Assembly (NCBI GenBank): GCA_947504025.1
Contig: CANNFX010000002.1
Coordinates: forward strand, 124,001 to 188,000
Direction: 5' to 3'
Length of the DNA: 64,000 nt
Source of the DNA: an uncultured Sphingomonadaceae bacterium
GTDB lineage: Bacteria; Pseudomonadota; Alphaproteobacteria; Sphingomonadales; Sphingomonadaceae
The notes beneath the pieces are model-generated. The model made no database searches, was not told where the DNA came from, and saw only the letters and a program-made list of their open reading frames with translations. Each line of letters starts with the position of its first letter. Position 1 is the first letter of the stretch. Below, in pieces: positions 15,719-24,422 of the stretch. The position numbers were made by a program, and so were the translations under genes.

Positions 15719-16993
15719 ATGCCAATCGTTCAGATCGATAAGACTTGCGAAAAAAAATATGCGCCATTGGCGCGAAGTGCGGCTGGGGCGGTCGAAAATC
15801 TGCCCGCAACCGGCACGGTTTTTATCTGCGATGTGGGTGATATGCCAGCCGCTCGCCGCCGCGATGATATTGTTGTGACGCTTGGGCAATCGGACAGCCC
15901 CACCATCAAACGCACCGGCGCCGGCCACAGCCATGTGAGCTTTGACGATACCAACTCACCCGCGGCAAGGGCCGCTATCATCGCTGCCGCCAGCGCGCCC
16001 GGGCAGCCGGTTTGTGCCGATCCTGAAAGTCTGGCGCTGCTTGCGCTCGCCCAGCGTGTTGCCGCGAGCAACATTCCTGTGCTGATCGATGGCCCAACCG
16101 GCACCGGCAAGGAGGTGCTTGCGCGTTTCATCCATAACCACAGCGCTCGCAAGGATGGCCCGTTCGTAGCGATCAACTGCGCTGCCATGCCCGAGGCCAT
16201 GCTCGAAGCCATGCTGTTCGGTCACTTGAAAGGCGCCTTCACTGGCGCAGCGCAGGCCAGCGAAGGTTTCTTCCGCGCTGCAGATGGCGGCACTTTGTTG
16301 CTGGACGAGATTGCGGAAATGCCGATTGGCTTGCAAGCCAAGTTGCTGCGTGTTCTTCAAGAAGGCGAAGTTGTGCCAATCGGCGCTACCATGCCGATCC
16401 CGGTCGATGTCCGCATTGTCGCAGCCGCCAACCGCGATTTGCCCACCGAAGTATCCGAGGGCCGCCTGCGCGCTGACCTTTATTACCGTCTCAACGTGTT
16501 CCCGCTCAGCCTTCAGGCTCTGCGCACCCGCAAGGGCGACATTGGCCCGCTGGCCTTCGCCATGCTGCTGCGTCACGGACCAGAGCTGGGCGAACTGCCA
16601 TGGATCACCGACGCCGCGCTCGAAAAGCTGAGTGGCCACAATTGGCCCGGCAACATCCGTGAACTTGAAAACGTGATTCGTCGTGCATTGCTGCTCGCCG
16701 GGGATGCCAAGGCCATCGACACGGATGACATCATATTCGACACGCCCGCGCGTGCGCTCCCTGCTGAAGCCGATGTAACGGCCTCGGCACCTATGGGCTC
16801 GGCGCACCTTTCGAGCATTGTCCGCAAGTCCGAAGCCGAAGCGATCATCGCCACGCTGGAAGAATGCGGCGGCCACCGGATTGATACGGCGAAACGCCTC
16901 GGCATTTCAGAGCGCACACTTCGTTACCGTCTCGCCAGCATGCGTGATGCCGGCCTGATCGAACAGCCTGCCTATGCGGGAGCAGCACGATGA
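15719..16993 (+). CDS. Sigma-54-dependent flagellar regulator (FlbD/FleQ-like)
   Basis: 424 aa. The central AAA+ domain (about residues 105-335) has Walker A GPTGTGKE, the sigma-54 contact loop GAFTGA, Walker B GGTLLLDEIAEMP and the sensor LRADLYYRLNVFPL. The C-terminal Fis-type HTH is DTAKRLGISERTLRYRL. The first 100 residues do not look like a receiver domain: no phospho-acceptor Asp and Lys pattern is clear, as in FleQ or in FlbD forms with a degenerate N-terminus. It sits between flagellin and fliE, overlaps fliE by ATGA, and is the likely activator of the flgB promoter. Confidence 0.9.
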   Translation: MPIVQIDKTCEKKYAPLARSAAGAVENLPATGTVFICDVGDMPAARRRDDIVVTLGQSDSPTIKRTGAGHSHVSFDDTNSPAARAAIIAAASAPGQPVCADPESLALLALAQRVAASNIPVLIDGPTGTGKEVLARFIHNHSARKDGPFVAINCAAMPEAMLEAMLFGHLKGAFTGAAQASEGFFRAADGGTLLLDEIAEMPIGLQAKLLRVLQEGEVVPIGATMPIPVDVRIVAAANRDLPTEVSEGRLRADLYYRLNVFPLSLQALRTRKGDIGPLAFAMLLRHGPELGELPWITDAALEKLSGHNWPGNIRELENVIRRALLLAGDAKAIDTDDIIFDTPARALPAEADVTASAPMGSAHLSSIVRKSEAEAIIATLEECGGHRIDTAKRLGISERTLRYRLASMRDAGLIEQPAYAGAAR

Positions 16994-17349
16994 GTGCCAT
17001 TGGACCAACCGGCGGCGTGCAGGACATTATTGCCCTGCGCCAGCAGTTGATCGGACAGTCTTCCGCACTGCAAGGTCTACGCGATCAGCAGGGCGTTGAC
17101 GGCACAAGCGAAGTCAAGAAACCGGCTGGCGGCGGCTTTGCTGATACACTGCAGAGCGCTCTGGGCAGCGTCAATGAAACCCAGATGCGTTCAGCCGAAA
17201 TGACCGAAGGGTATGAGCGCGGCGAAGTTACCGATGTCGCCCAAGTGATGTTGGCACGGCAGGAAGCAGGCGTCGCCTTCGAGGCAACGCTGCAAGTCCG
17301 CAACAAGCTGCTGTCTGCCTATCAAGAAATCATGCGGATGGGGGTCTGA
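16990..17349 (+). CDS. fliE: Flagellar hook-basal body protein FliE
   Basis: 119 aa. GGFADTLQSALGSVNETQMR, YERGEVTDVAQVMLARQEA and LQVRNKLLSAYQEIMRMGV are the FliE helices. It joins the MS ring (FliF) to the rod. Starts inside the activator's stop (ATGA) and is followed 3 bases later by fliF, the universal fliE-fliF order. Confidence 0.95.
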   Translation: MSAIGPTGGVQDIIALRQQLIGQSSALQGLRDQQGVDGTSEVKKPAGGGFADTLQSALGSVNETQMRSAEMTEGYERGEVTDVAQVMLARQEAGVAFEATLQVRNKLLSAYQEIMRMGV

Positions 17350-17352
17350 TAG

Positions 17353-18969
17353 ATGGCCGATAGCAATGCTCTCGCCGTAGATGCGCCGCCGCCTGCCTTT
17401 GATGGCAGCGGCCTGCAGCGCGTCAAAACATTCATGGCGCAGCCTGCCGTGCGCAAAAGCATGCCGATGGCTGTCGGCTTGCTGGCAGTGGTTGGCGCGG
17501 CTTTCCTGTATATGGCGCTTTCGGGCGGTCCGCAGCGAGTGCTCTATAGCAGCCTGAACGATGCCGAGCGCGCCGATGTGGCCGCATCGCTCGATAAGAG
17601 CGGCATTTCTTATGAGATCGACAGCGGTACGGGTTCACTAACCGTTGCGGAAAGCGACATTTACCGCGCCCGCATGTTGGTGGCCAGCGATGGCGGCCTC
17701 GCTGCGCCTGAGAGCACGGCGCAAATGCTTGATGCCATTCCCATCGGTTCCAGCCGCACGCTGGAGGGCGAACGTCTGCGCAATGTGCGCGAGCGCGAGC
17801 TAATGATGACGATTATGGAAATCGACGGTGTCGAAGCCGTGCGCGTGCATTTGGCGCAGGAGGAGAAATCCGTCTTTGTGCGTGAAAGTACGCCGCCCAG
17901 CGCGTCGGTGATGGTGCGCATGGCACGTGGCCGCAATCTGGGCGAGGCTCAGGTGAAGGCAATCGTCAGCCTGATTGCCGGATCGGTGCCAGGAATGAAC
18001 AGCGACACCGTTCGCGTGGCCGATCAGCATGGCAATCTGCTGTCCGATCTCAAATCGAAGAACGGCAGCGGACTGGAGCTGCAAAGCGAATATGAAATGA
18101 AGATGCGCGCCCAGATCGCGCAATTGCTCGGGCCAATGCTGGGCGAGGGAAACTTCTCGACCGAAGTACAGGTCGAACTGGATATGGATGACACAACATC
18201 TGCCCGCGAATCTTACGAAAAGGACGGTGCAATCCGTAGTGAAGCAAGCCGCGAATCCACTCAGCGTGGCGGCAGGCAAGCAGGCGGAGTTCCTGGCGTT
18301 CTGGCCAATACGCCGCCGCCTGCAACGCAGATCACCACGCCTGGGCAGCAAGCTGCGCAGCAGGATGCCACTACCGGACCGACCAGCGGTGAGACCAGCC
18401 AGCAGCGCACCTATGAACTGGGCCGTGAAGTGGCAGTTTCGACAACCACACCGGGCGGCGTCAAACGCATCTCGGTGGCTGTGGCCATCAGTTCGGAAGC
18501 GCTGAAGAAGATCGCGCCAGCCAATGCGGAGCAAATTGAAAAACTCGTCGCCTCTGCAGTGGGTGCGAATGTCGAGCGCGGCGATGAGGTTACAGTGATG
18601 CCGGGTAAATTCGAACCGGCAGTGCTTGAGGAAATGCCCTTTTATGAAACCGCATGGTTCGCCACGGTTCTGCGCAATGTCGTCGCGCTGATTGCTGTGA
18701 TCCTCGCGCTGTTCTTCGGCGTGAGGCCGCTGATCAAGGCGATCAGTGGACGCAAAAAGACGGGTGGCGATGAGTCCGGCGAGGATACTCCCGCTGGCGA
18801 GGCAGATGCCACGCCCGCAATCACGGAAAATACCGCCCCGGTTGATCCGGCGATTCTGCGCGAACAGGTCGGATTGGCGCAGAAACTTGCCACCGAACAA
18901 CCCGATCGCGCGGTCGAGGCACTGCGGAGTATGCTTTCCGCTTCGGTTGGCGCGGAGAAAGCCGTATGA
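17353..18969 (+). CDS. fliF: Flagellar MS-ring protein FliF
   Basis: 538 aa. Two membrane helices frame the periplasmic part: about residues 38-56 and 428-455. Ring-building motifs include GPQRVLYSSLNDAERADVAA and RARMLVASDGGL, and LEGERLRNVRERELMMTIME is strongly conserved in FliF. The cytoplasmic tail (after residue 470) is acidic and ends in a FliG-binding segment. Overlaps fliG by 4 bases. Confidence 0.96.
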   Translation: MADSNALAVDAPPPAFDGSGLQRVKTFMAQPAVRKSMPMAVGLLAVVGAAFLYMALSGGPQRVLYSSLNDAERADVAASLDKSGISYEIDSGTGSLTVAESDIYRARMLVASDGGLAAPESTAQMLDAIPIGSSRTLEGERLRNVRERELMMTIMEIDGVEAVRVHLAQEEKSVFVRESTPPSASVMVRMARGRNLGEAQVKAIVSLIAGSVPGMNSDTVRVADQHGNLLSDLKSKNGSGLELQSEYEMKMRAQIAQLLGPMLGEGNFSTEVQVELDMDDTTSARESYEKDGAIRSEASRESTQRGGRQAGGVPGVLANTPPPATQITTPGQQAAQQDATTGPTSGETSQQRTYELGREVAVSTTTPGGVKRISVAVAISSEALKKIAPANAEQIEKLVASAVGANVERGDEVTVMPGKFEPAVLEEMPFYETAWFATVLRNVVALIAVILALFFGVRPLIKAISGRKKTGGDESGEDTPAGEADATPAITENTAPVDPAILREQVGLAQKLATEQPDRAVEALRSMLSASVGAEKAV

Positions 18970-19994
18970 TCACCGATACTCTTGAAGCGCCCGCTGCGCT
19001 CACTGAAGCCGAGCGCGCCAGTGTAATCCTGATGTTGCTCGACGATGCGCAAGCGACCCAGATTTTGGCCCGGCTGGAACCTGAAGAACTGACGCAAGTC
19101 GGCAAAAGCATGTGCGATCTTGGCGAAGTCGGCCCTGACCGGATCGCCAGCGCCATCGCGGGTTTCATCACCCATGCCCAGAAAGAGGACTTGCCCAGCC
19201 GCGACCGGATGAGCCGGTTTCGCAATGTCATGACTCAGGCTGTGGGAGAGATGAAGGCAGGTAGCCTGCTGGAACGCATAGCGCCCGACACTCCCAGTCA
19301 CTCGATCGAACTTGCTCGCTGGCTTGCTCCCGATGTGCTTGCACCGATGATCGAGACTGAACATCCGCAGGCTGTTGCGGTTTTGCTATTGCTGCTTGAG
19401 CCCCAGCAAGCGGCGGAACTGCTCGCGATACTCCCGGCTGATGCGCAACCTGCGATTGTCGAACGGATCGCCCGGCTTGGGCCTGTATCACCGCATGCCG
19501 TCATCATGCTGAACGCGATGCTGACCAACCGGCTTGCACAGCAATTCGGCCAGAAAGCGCTCACGATGGGCGGCCCACGCGATGCGGCCGGCCTGATCAA
19601 TCAAGCGCATTCATCGGTCGAGAAGCTGGTTATGCCGGCGATTGGCGAGAAAGATGCCGATCTGGCCGCAGCTATCGAAGCGGAAATGTTCAAATTCGAC
19701 ATCGTTCTCGCGCTCGAGCCGCTACCGATGGGCCGCTTGTTACGCGATATCGACAATGCCGTGCTGATCGATGCGATGATTGGACTGCCGGAGGAAGAAC
19801 GCGAGCCGATATTCGCCGCAATGTCCAGCCGCGCTGCCGAAGGTGTTCGTGACGAGATCGAGTCGGCGGGTCGGACGAAGGCTTCTGCAGTGGAGGCCGC
19901 CCAGCAAATTATGATCGACGAAGTTCGGAAATTGGCCGCTGAAGGCGAAATCGCATTGCCGGGAGCTGGCGGCGAGGACGACGACTATGTTTGA
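18966..19994 (+). CDS. fliG: Flagellar motor switch protein FliG
   Basis: 342 aa, normal length. LTEAERASVILMLLDDAQAT starts the N-terminal FliF-binding domain; ETEHPQAVAVLLLLLEPQQA is the middle-domain EHPQ motif; the C-terminal torque helix contains LLRDIDNAVLIDAMIGLPEE, with further charged residues. The normal C-terminal Arg/Glu torque residues are only partly matched by eye. Overlaps fliH by 8 bases. Confidence 0.94.
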   Translation: MITDTLEAPAALTEAERASVILMLLDDAQATQILARLEPEELTQVGKSMCDLGEVGPDRIASAIAGFITHAQKEDLPSRDRMSRFRNVMTQAVGEMKAGSLLERIAPDTPSHSIELARWLAPDVLAPMIETEHPQAVAVLLLLLEPQQAAELLAILPADAQPAIVERIARLGPVSPHAVIMLNAMLTNRLAQQFGQKALTMGGPRDAAGLINQAHSSVEKLVMPAIGEKDADLAAAIEAEMFKFDIVLALEPLPMGRLLRDIDNAVLIDAMIGLPEEEREPIFAAMSSRAAEGVRDEIESAGRTKASAVEAAQQIMIDEVRKLAAEGEIALPGAGGEDDDYV

Positions 19995-20613
19995 GCCAGC
20001 ATCGCTTGGTACGGCTGACGGTAATGCTGCGCCGGACTGGATTGCTGCGCTTGCTGGCGGCGGCAGTTTTGTCGCTGACGGCCGTTATAATCCGGCAATA
20101 GCCGCCAAGTTGCCAGCACAGGACGAGAATGAGGGCGCGTCGCAATCCGAAATTGCCAAGGCGTTTGAAGAGGGGCGCAGCCAGGGTCTCGCAGATGCTG
20201 CCGACGCTGCTGGCAGAGAGACCGCTGAACGCCGCAAGCTAGGTTCGAGATTGCGGCGGATGGACGAGGATATGATCCAGCAACTCGGTCAGCAGCTTTC
20301 CGAAACGATTGTTACTTTATGCGAGGCGACACTTGCTCCGCTAGCGCTTGATCGAGATTTGCTGGGTGAGCGTTGTGCCAAAGCGGCGCGGTTGCTCGGC
20401 GAAAGCAGCAGCAACCTGGTTTTGCGGCTGAACCCCAAGGATATTGAGATACTCGACGAGGAATTTCGCTCGAGTTGGACAATTTCACCTGACACTGATC
20501 TTTCGCAAGGTTCGCTCAGGATCGAAGGTCCGGATGGCGGGATCAGCGATGGCCCGGCTGAGTGGCGCGCGGCGCTGACCGAGACGCTCGGTTTGGAGCG
20601 AAGCGGATGCTAA
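19987..20613 (+). CDS. fliH: Flagellar export ATPase regulator FliH
   Basis: 208 aa. An Ala/Glu-rich helical middle (about residues 50-100) leads into LVLRLNPKDIEILDEEF and ISPDTDLSQGSLRIEGPDGG, the FliH/HrpE C-terminal pattern. Low sequence identity is usual for FliH; the call is supported by position between fliG and fliI. Confidence 0.82.
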   Translation: MFEPASLGTADGNAAPDWIAALAGGGSFVADGRYNPAIAAKLPAQDENEGASQSEIAKAFEEGRSQGLADAADAAGRETAERRKLGSRLRRMDEDMIQQLGQQLSETIVTLCEATLAPLALDRDLLGERCAKAARLLGESSSNLVLRLNPKDIEILDEEFRSSWTISPDTDLSQGSLRIEGPDGGISDGPAEWRAALTETLGLERSGC

Positions 20614-21935
20614 CAGAGATCGAGCGCGAGGTTGATGCATTGCGCCAGAAACCGGTTGCATTGGGGCCACGGCGCTATGGCCGTGTTCATTCATGCGATG
20701 GGGGTCTGATCGAAGTATCCGGGCTGCCAGTTCCGATCGGCACGGTTTGCCGCGTGGAAACTGACATCGAAGGCGATCCTCTGAGGGCCGAAGTCATCGG
20801 TTTTCGCGATCGTTTCAGTCTGATGGTGATGCTGGGCGACACTGCTTTGCTTACTCCTGGTGCAATTGTTCGCGCAGAAGGCGATCCGGGCATGGTGGCG
20901 GTGGGTGAGGCCTTTCTGGGCCGCGCCGTCGATGCCACAGGGCAGCCAATTGACCGCGGCCCGCTGATCCGCACGGGAAACCGCTGGCCGCTTGGCGGCG
21001 TGCGGGAAAGCGCATTGGAGCGGGCATCAGTTGTGGAACCCTTCGATTGCGGTGTTCGGGCGATAAATGCGCTCAGCACGCTGGGTATCGGTCAGCGTGT
21101 GGGCATTATTGCCGGGTCCGGCGTGGGTAAATCCGTGTTGCTCGATATGATCGCGGGCGGCTGCGAAAGCGATATTGCGATTGTCGGCCTGATCGGCGAG
21201 CGGGCGCGCGAAGTCTCCGATTTTGTGACCCGCCACATGACCGGGCCGATGCGTCAGCGAACCGTAATCGTCGCTGTTCCTGCGGATCATGCAGCCAATT
21301 TGCGGCTGCGCGGCGCACAATTCGCGACGGCCTTGGCCGAATATTTCCGCGCGCAGGGCAAGCGCGTGACGCTTATCCTCGACAGCCTTACCCGCGTGGC
21401 GCATGCCGCTCGCGAAATCGGTCTATTGCTCGGTGAACCCGGTGCAGCGCGTGGCTATCCGCCCTCCGCCCTTTCCGCGATCACCAAACTGGTCGAGCGG
21501 GCGGGCAATTCGGGCGCAACGGGCGGCGCGATCACAGGTATTTACACAGTGCTGGCCGACGGCGACGATCATGATGATCCGGTGGTAGATACCGCCCGCG
21601 CCATTCTCGATGGTCATATAGTCCTGTCGCGCGAACTGGCGCAGCAGGGGCAATATCCCGCGATTGATGTCACCGCCTCGCTCAGCCGCGTGATGGACAG
21701 CGTGACGCCGCGCGAACATCAGGATCTGGCGCGTGAATTTCGCGGGCTGGTGGCGGGTTATCAGGCGAACCGCGATCTGGTGCTGATGGGTGCTTACCGC
21801 GAAGGTTCCGACCCGCAGGTGGATCGCGCAATCGCCAGCTATCCTGCCTTGCGCGAATTCCTGATGCAGCGGTCGGACGAATATTTCTCGCTTGATGAAT
21901 GCGTTGCGGGGCTTTCCGCTAGCCTGGTCCAATGA
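20607..21935 (+). CDS. fliI: Flagellum-specific export ATPase FliI
   Basis: 442 aa from ATG 20607, which overlaps the fliH stop by 7 bases; an in-frame upstream start at 20562 lies well inside fliH. Walker A is GIIAGSGVGKSVLLDM, Walker B GKRVTLILDSLTRVAHAARE, followed by GEPGAARGYPPSALSAITKL, the FliI/F1-beta family motif. Hexameric ATPase that feeds substrates to the export gate. Confidence 0.97.
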   Translation: MLTEIEREVDALRQKPVALGPRRYGRVHSCDGGLIEVSGLPVPIGTVCRVETDIEGDPLRAEVIGFRDRFSLMVMLGDTALLTPGAIVRAEGDPGMVAVGEAFLGRAVDATGQPIDRGPLIRTGNRWPLGGVRESALERASVVEPFDCGVRAINALSTLGIGQRVGIIAGSGVGKSVLLDMIAGGCESDIAIVGLIGERAREVSDFVTRHMTGPMRQRTVIVAVPADHAANLRLRGAQFATALAEYFRAQGKRVTLILDSLTRVAHAAREIGLLLGEPGAARGYPPSALSAITKLVERAGNSGATGGAITGIYTVLADGDDHDDPVVDTARAILDGHIVLSRELAQQGQYPAIDVTASLSRVMDSVTPREHQDLAREFRGLVAGYQANRDLVLMGAYREGSDPQVDRAIASYPALREFLMQRSDEYFSLDECVAGLSASLVQ

Positions 21936-22363
21936 AACCGGATCAGCGGCGGTTGACGCGCCTGAAGCGTCTCGAGCGGATCCGCGATGTTGCGCGCCTT
22001 GAAGCGCTGGAAAAGGCATCTCGGGCGGAGCAGCAATTTGCCCGTCAGGCAGAACTTGCGCGCCGCAGTGAACAGCTCTCCAGTGCTTTTGCCCAGCGTT
22101 GGGAGGCCGAAAGCGGCGCAGACTTGCGCGATCTTAGGGCCTTCCATGCCGGACTGCAGGGCCTGAGCGACACGATGTCTCGCGAAAGCCTGCAAGCGCA
22201 GCAAGCTGCCGACATTCACCGGCTGGGTGCAGTCACGGCAGAACGTAGGCGCGATCTAGTGACGGACCAGCGCCGCGATGCCGAACGGGGCCTGCAAAAG
22301 TCGAAAACTGCCAATCAATTGGCTGGCCAGGCCCTTCTGGCACGGTCCTTGAATAGGGGGTGA
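21932..22363 (+). CDS. fliJ: Flagellar export protein FliJ
   Basis: 143 aa, almost entirely charged heptad coiled coil (RLTRLKRLERIRDVARLEAL, AEQQFARQAELARRSEQLS), the FliJ antiparallel coil that docks on FliI. Overlaps fliI by ATGA. Assigned mainly by length, coiled coil and position after fliI. Confidence 0.82.
   Translation: MKPDQRRLTRLKRLERIRDVARLEALEKASRAEQQFARQAELARRSEQLSSAFAQRWEAESGADLRDLRAFHAGLQGLSDTMSRESLQAQQAADIHRLGAVTAERRRDLVTDQRRDAERGLQKSKTANQLAGQALLARSLNRG
22338..22353 (+). promoter_or_regulatory. Possible degenerate sigma-54 site ahead of fliK
   Basis: TGGCACGGTCCTTGAA resembles TGGCACG-N4-TTGCA with the correct 12-base spacing but has GA where the nearly invariant GC belongs. 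It overlaps the end of fliJ, 48 bases before the fliK start. Recorded as weak because the -12 element is broken. Confidence 0.22.
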
Positions 22364-22400
22364 TGAACCCCGGCATTAGTCGGACTGGAAAGGAACAAAC

Positions 22401-23810
22401 GTGTTGCCCACACTCTATCCCACCGCCCTACCACCGGCACCGAATTCGGTAGAAAACGGCCAAATTCTGGCTGATTTGCTTGCGGCGGCGGACGAAATTT
22501 CCTTCGCTTCGCTGCTCCCCGCTGGCGTTAACGCCGTGGCCGATCCGGCGATATCCGGCAAACCGGCAGTGCCGACCGGCAAGCCTTTGCCGCTATCACC
22601 GGCGATCATTGCACGAGAGGCTCCGGTCGAGGACGGCGAAGCAGTCGAAGTGCTCCCAGAGATACCCGTTGCGGCGGTCCGCATGCCGGCAGTAGCCGCC
22701 GATACAGCTGCACCGATTGCCCCGAACCGCGTGGTCGCAGCAAATCCGGTTACGGCTGAACGCGACCCCACACTGGCTAGCAACCATCCAAAGCCATGGC
22801 TTAATGCAGATGCGGAAAATATCACCCGCTTGCGAGATGGCGGCGCGCGGTTTGTTGCTCCTATGCCACCGGTTGCTACGGCGGCTCCGCAAGTCGGCCC
22901 GGTGAGCCGTGTCGATGTATCCAGCCTGTCAGCAGCGATTGAAGCTATTTTACCGGGCAAACCCAGCGATGGCGCAGACAAACTGCCGAAGGTCCCTGTA
23001 GAGGTTCTTACGGATAACCTTCCCGGCAAGGAAACGGCAGCGAAGACGCAGCCTGTTCCCGTCACGCCGATCCGCAGCGTTCCGAGCGCCGAATCCAATT
23101 CTGCGAACCTGCCGCGCCTGTCGGTGAAATTCATCGAGAAGGACACGCAAGGTCGCACCCCTGATCCCAGGCCAGCTGTCGTCGCTACAAAGCCGGAGCA
23201 GACCGAAAAGCCAATAAGCGCGCCGCAAACTTCATCCGCCAGTCCCGTTCCGGCGCAGCAGCCCGCACCCTCGCTTGTGTTAGCTCCGCAAGCGACGCCT
23301 AACGCTGTGCCAGTGGCCTCGCAAACCGCACCGCAATCGGCCGAGCAACCACGCGATTTCGGTGCTTTGATCGACCGTCTGGTGCAAGCACGCGATGCTT
23401 CCGTGCCAGCTAGTGCAGCCAGCGTACGCGCGGTCATGTCGCATACTGATTTTGGCTCAGTCACTGTCCGCTTTGACCAATCCGGGGTCAATCTGGCGGC
23501 CCATGTGAGCAGTCAGGACCCGGCCTTCGCGCCCGCCGCTCGCGCCGCTTTAGCCGCAGAGGCAGGACCGCGCAGTGATGATCATCAGCGCGGCCAGCCT
23601 TCAGGCGGCACCGGTCAATCTGGCGCAAACACGCCTGAGAGCCAGACCAACCTTCAATCCGGGTCACAAAGCCGCGCCGGTTCGCAGGATCGGGGTGATC
23701 AATCGTCACGCGGAGCCGCTCGAAGCGGTGCTGACCTGGGGGGCGAACCACGGGCTGAAAATCGCCAATCCAACGACACGCAAGCCGCCCAGCGCGGGCT
23801 CTACATCTAA
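22401..23810 (+). CDS. fliK: Flagellar hook-length control protein FliK
   Basis: 469 aa from a GTG (22401) with AAAGGA 6-11 bases upstream. The first 330 residues are Pro/Ala/Ser/Thr-rich low complexity, the molecular-ruler part. The C-terminal core VMSHTDFGSVTVRFDQSGVN and AAHVSSQDPAFAPAARAAL resembles the Flg_hook export-switch domain. The last 75 residues are Gln/Ser/Gly-rich and look disordered. The call rests on this composition and on position between fliJ and fliL. Confidence 0.85.
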   Translation: MLPTLYPTALPPAPNSVENGQILADLLAAADEISFASLLPAGVNAVADPAISGKPAVPTGKPLPLSPAIIAREAPVEDGEAVEVLPEIPVAAVRMPAVAADTAAPIAPNRVVAANPVTAERDPTLASNHPKPWLNADAENITRLRDGGARFVAPMPPVATAAPQVGPVSRVDVSSLSAAIEAILPGKPSDGADKLPKVPVEVLTDNLPGKETAAKTQPVPVTPIRSVPSAESNSANLPRLSVKFIEKDTQGRTPDPRPAVVATKPEQTEKPISAPQTSSASPVPAQQPAPSLVLAPQATPNAVPVASQTAPQSAEQPRDFGALIDRLVQARDASVPASAASVRAVMSHTDFGSVTVRFDQSGVNLAAHVSSQDPAFAPAARAALAAEAGPRSDDHQRGQPSGGTGQSGANTPESQTNLQSGSQSRAGSQDRGDQSSRGAARSGADLGGEPRAENRQSNDTQAAQRGLYI

Positions 23811-23837
23811 TCTAAGAAATACAAGGGACTAGCTAAA

Positions 23838-24422
23838 ATGTCAGACGAGAAAACTCCCGATACAGAGCCTGAGAAGAAGAAGGGTGGCAAGATGAAGATC
23901 ATCATCGGAGCAGCTTTGCTGCTCGGTGCGGGTGCAGGCGCTGCCTATGGTGCAAGCATGATGGGCTATCTCGGCGGGCATGAGGAAGCAAAGGGTCCCG
24001 ACCTACCCAAACTTGTCCGCAAAGGGGAGGAAGATCCCTACGGTGTGGTCAAGAAAGATGCTGCGGATGCAGCCCCTGAGGTCGATGGGGAGGGTGGTAG
24101 TGAATATCGCACCAGCTACTATGAGTTCAGCGACACCTTCACTTCGAACCTGAAGGATTCGCCTGCACTGGTGCAAATCAGCATGTCGGCTTCAACCCGT
24201 TATGACGGGCGTGTTCTTATCTGGCTGAAGAAGCATGATTTGGCTTTGCGATCGGCCATTCTGATTGAACTCGCTGACACACCTGAAGACGAAGTTTATA
24301 CGGCCGAGGGTAAGGCCCGGTTGCAGAAACGACTAGCCGAGGCACTCAATCGGGTTTTGACCGAGCGTGAAGGCTTTGGCGGTGTCGATGCTGTCTACTT
24401 TAACGGGTTTCTCGTTCAGTGA
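23838..24422 (+). CDS. fliL: Flagellar basal-body protein FliL
   Basis: 194 aa. A charged N-terminus, one membrane helix (IIIGAALLLGAGAGAAYGAS, about residues 23-43) and a periplasmic domain with LVQISMSASTRYDGR, DLALRSAILIELADTPEDEV and a KARLQKRLAEALNRVL helix, which are FliL signatures. It surrounds the stator and supports torque. GTGA overlap with fliM. Confidence 0.93.
   Translation: MSDEKTPDTEPEKKKGGKMKIIIGAALLLGAGAGAAYGASMMGYLGGHEEAKGPDLPKLVRKGEEDPYGVVKKDAADAAPEVDGEGGSEYRTSYYEFSDTFTSNLKDSPALVQISMSASTRYDGRVLIWLKKHDLALRSAILIELADTPEDEVYTAEGKARLQKRLAEALNRVLTEREGFGGVDAVYFNGFLVQ

Noticed and set aside
23575..23832. 85-aa frame at the end of fliK, suggesting a frameshifted FliK C-terminus
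   Set aside because: The fliK frame itself contains the Flg_hook-like core and ends normally just before fliL; the other frame shows no family motif.
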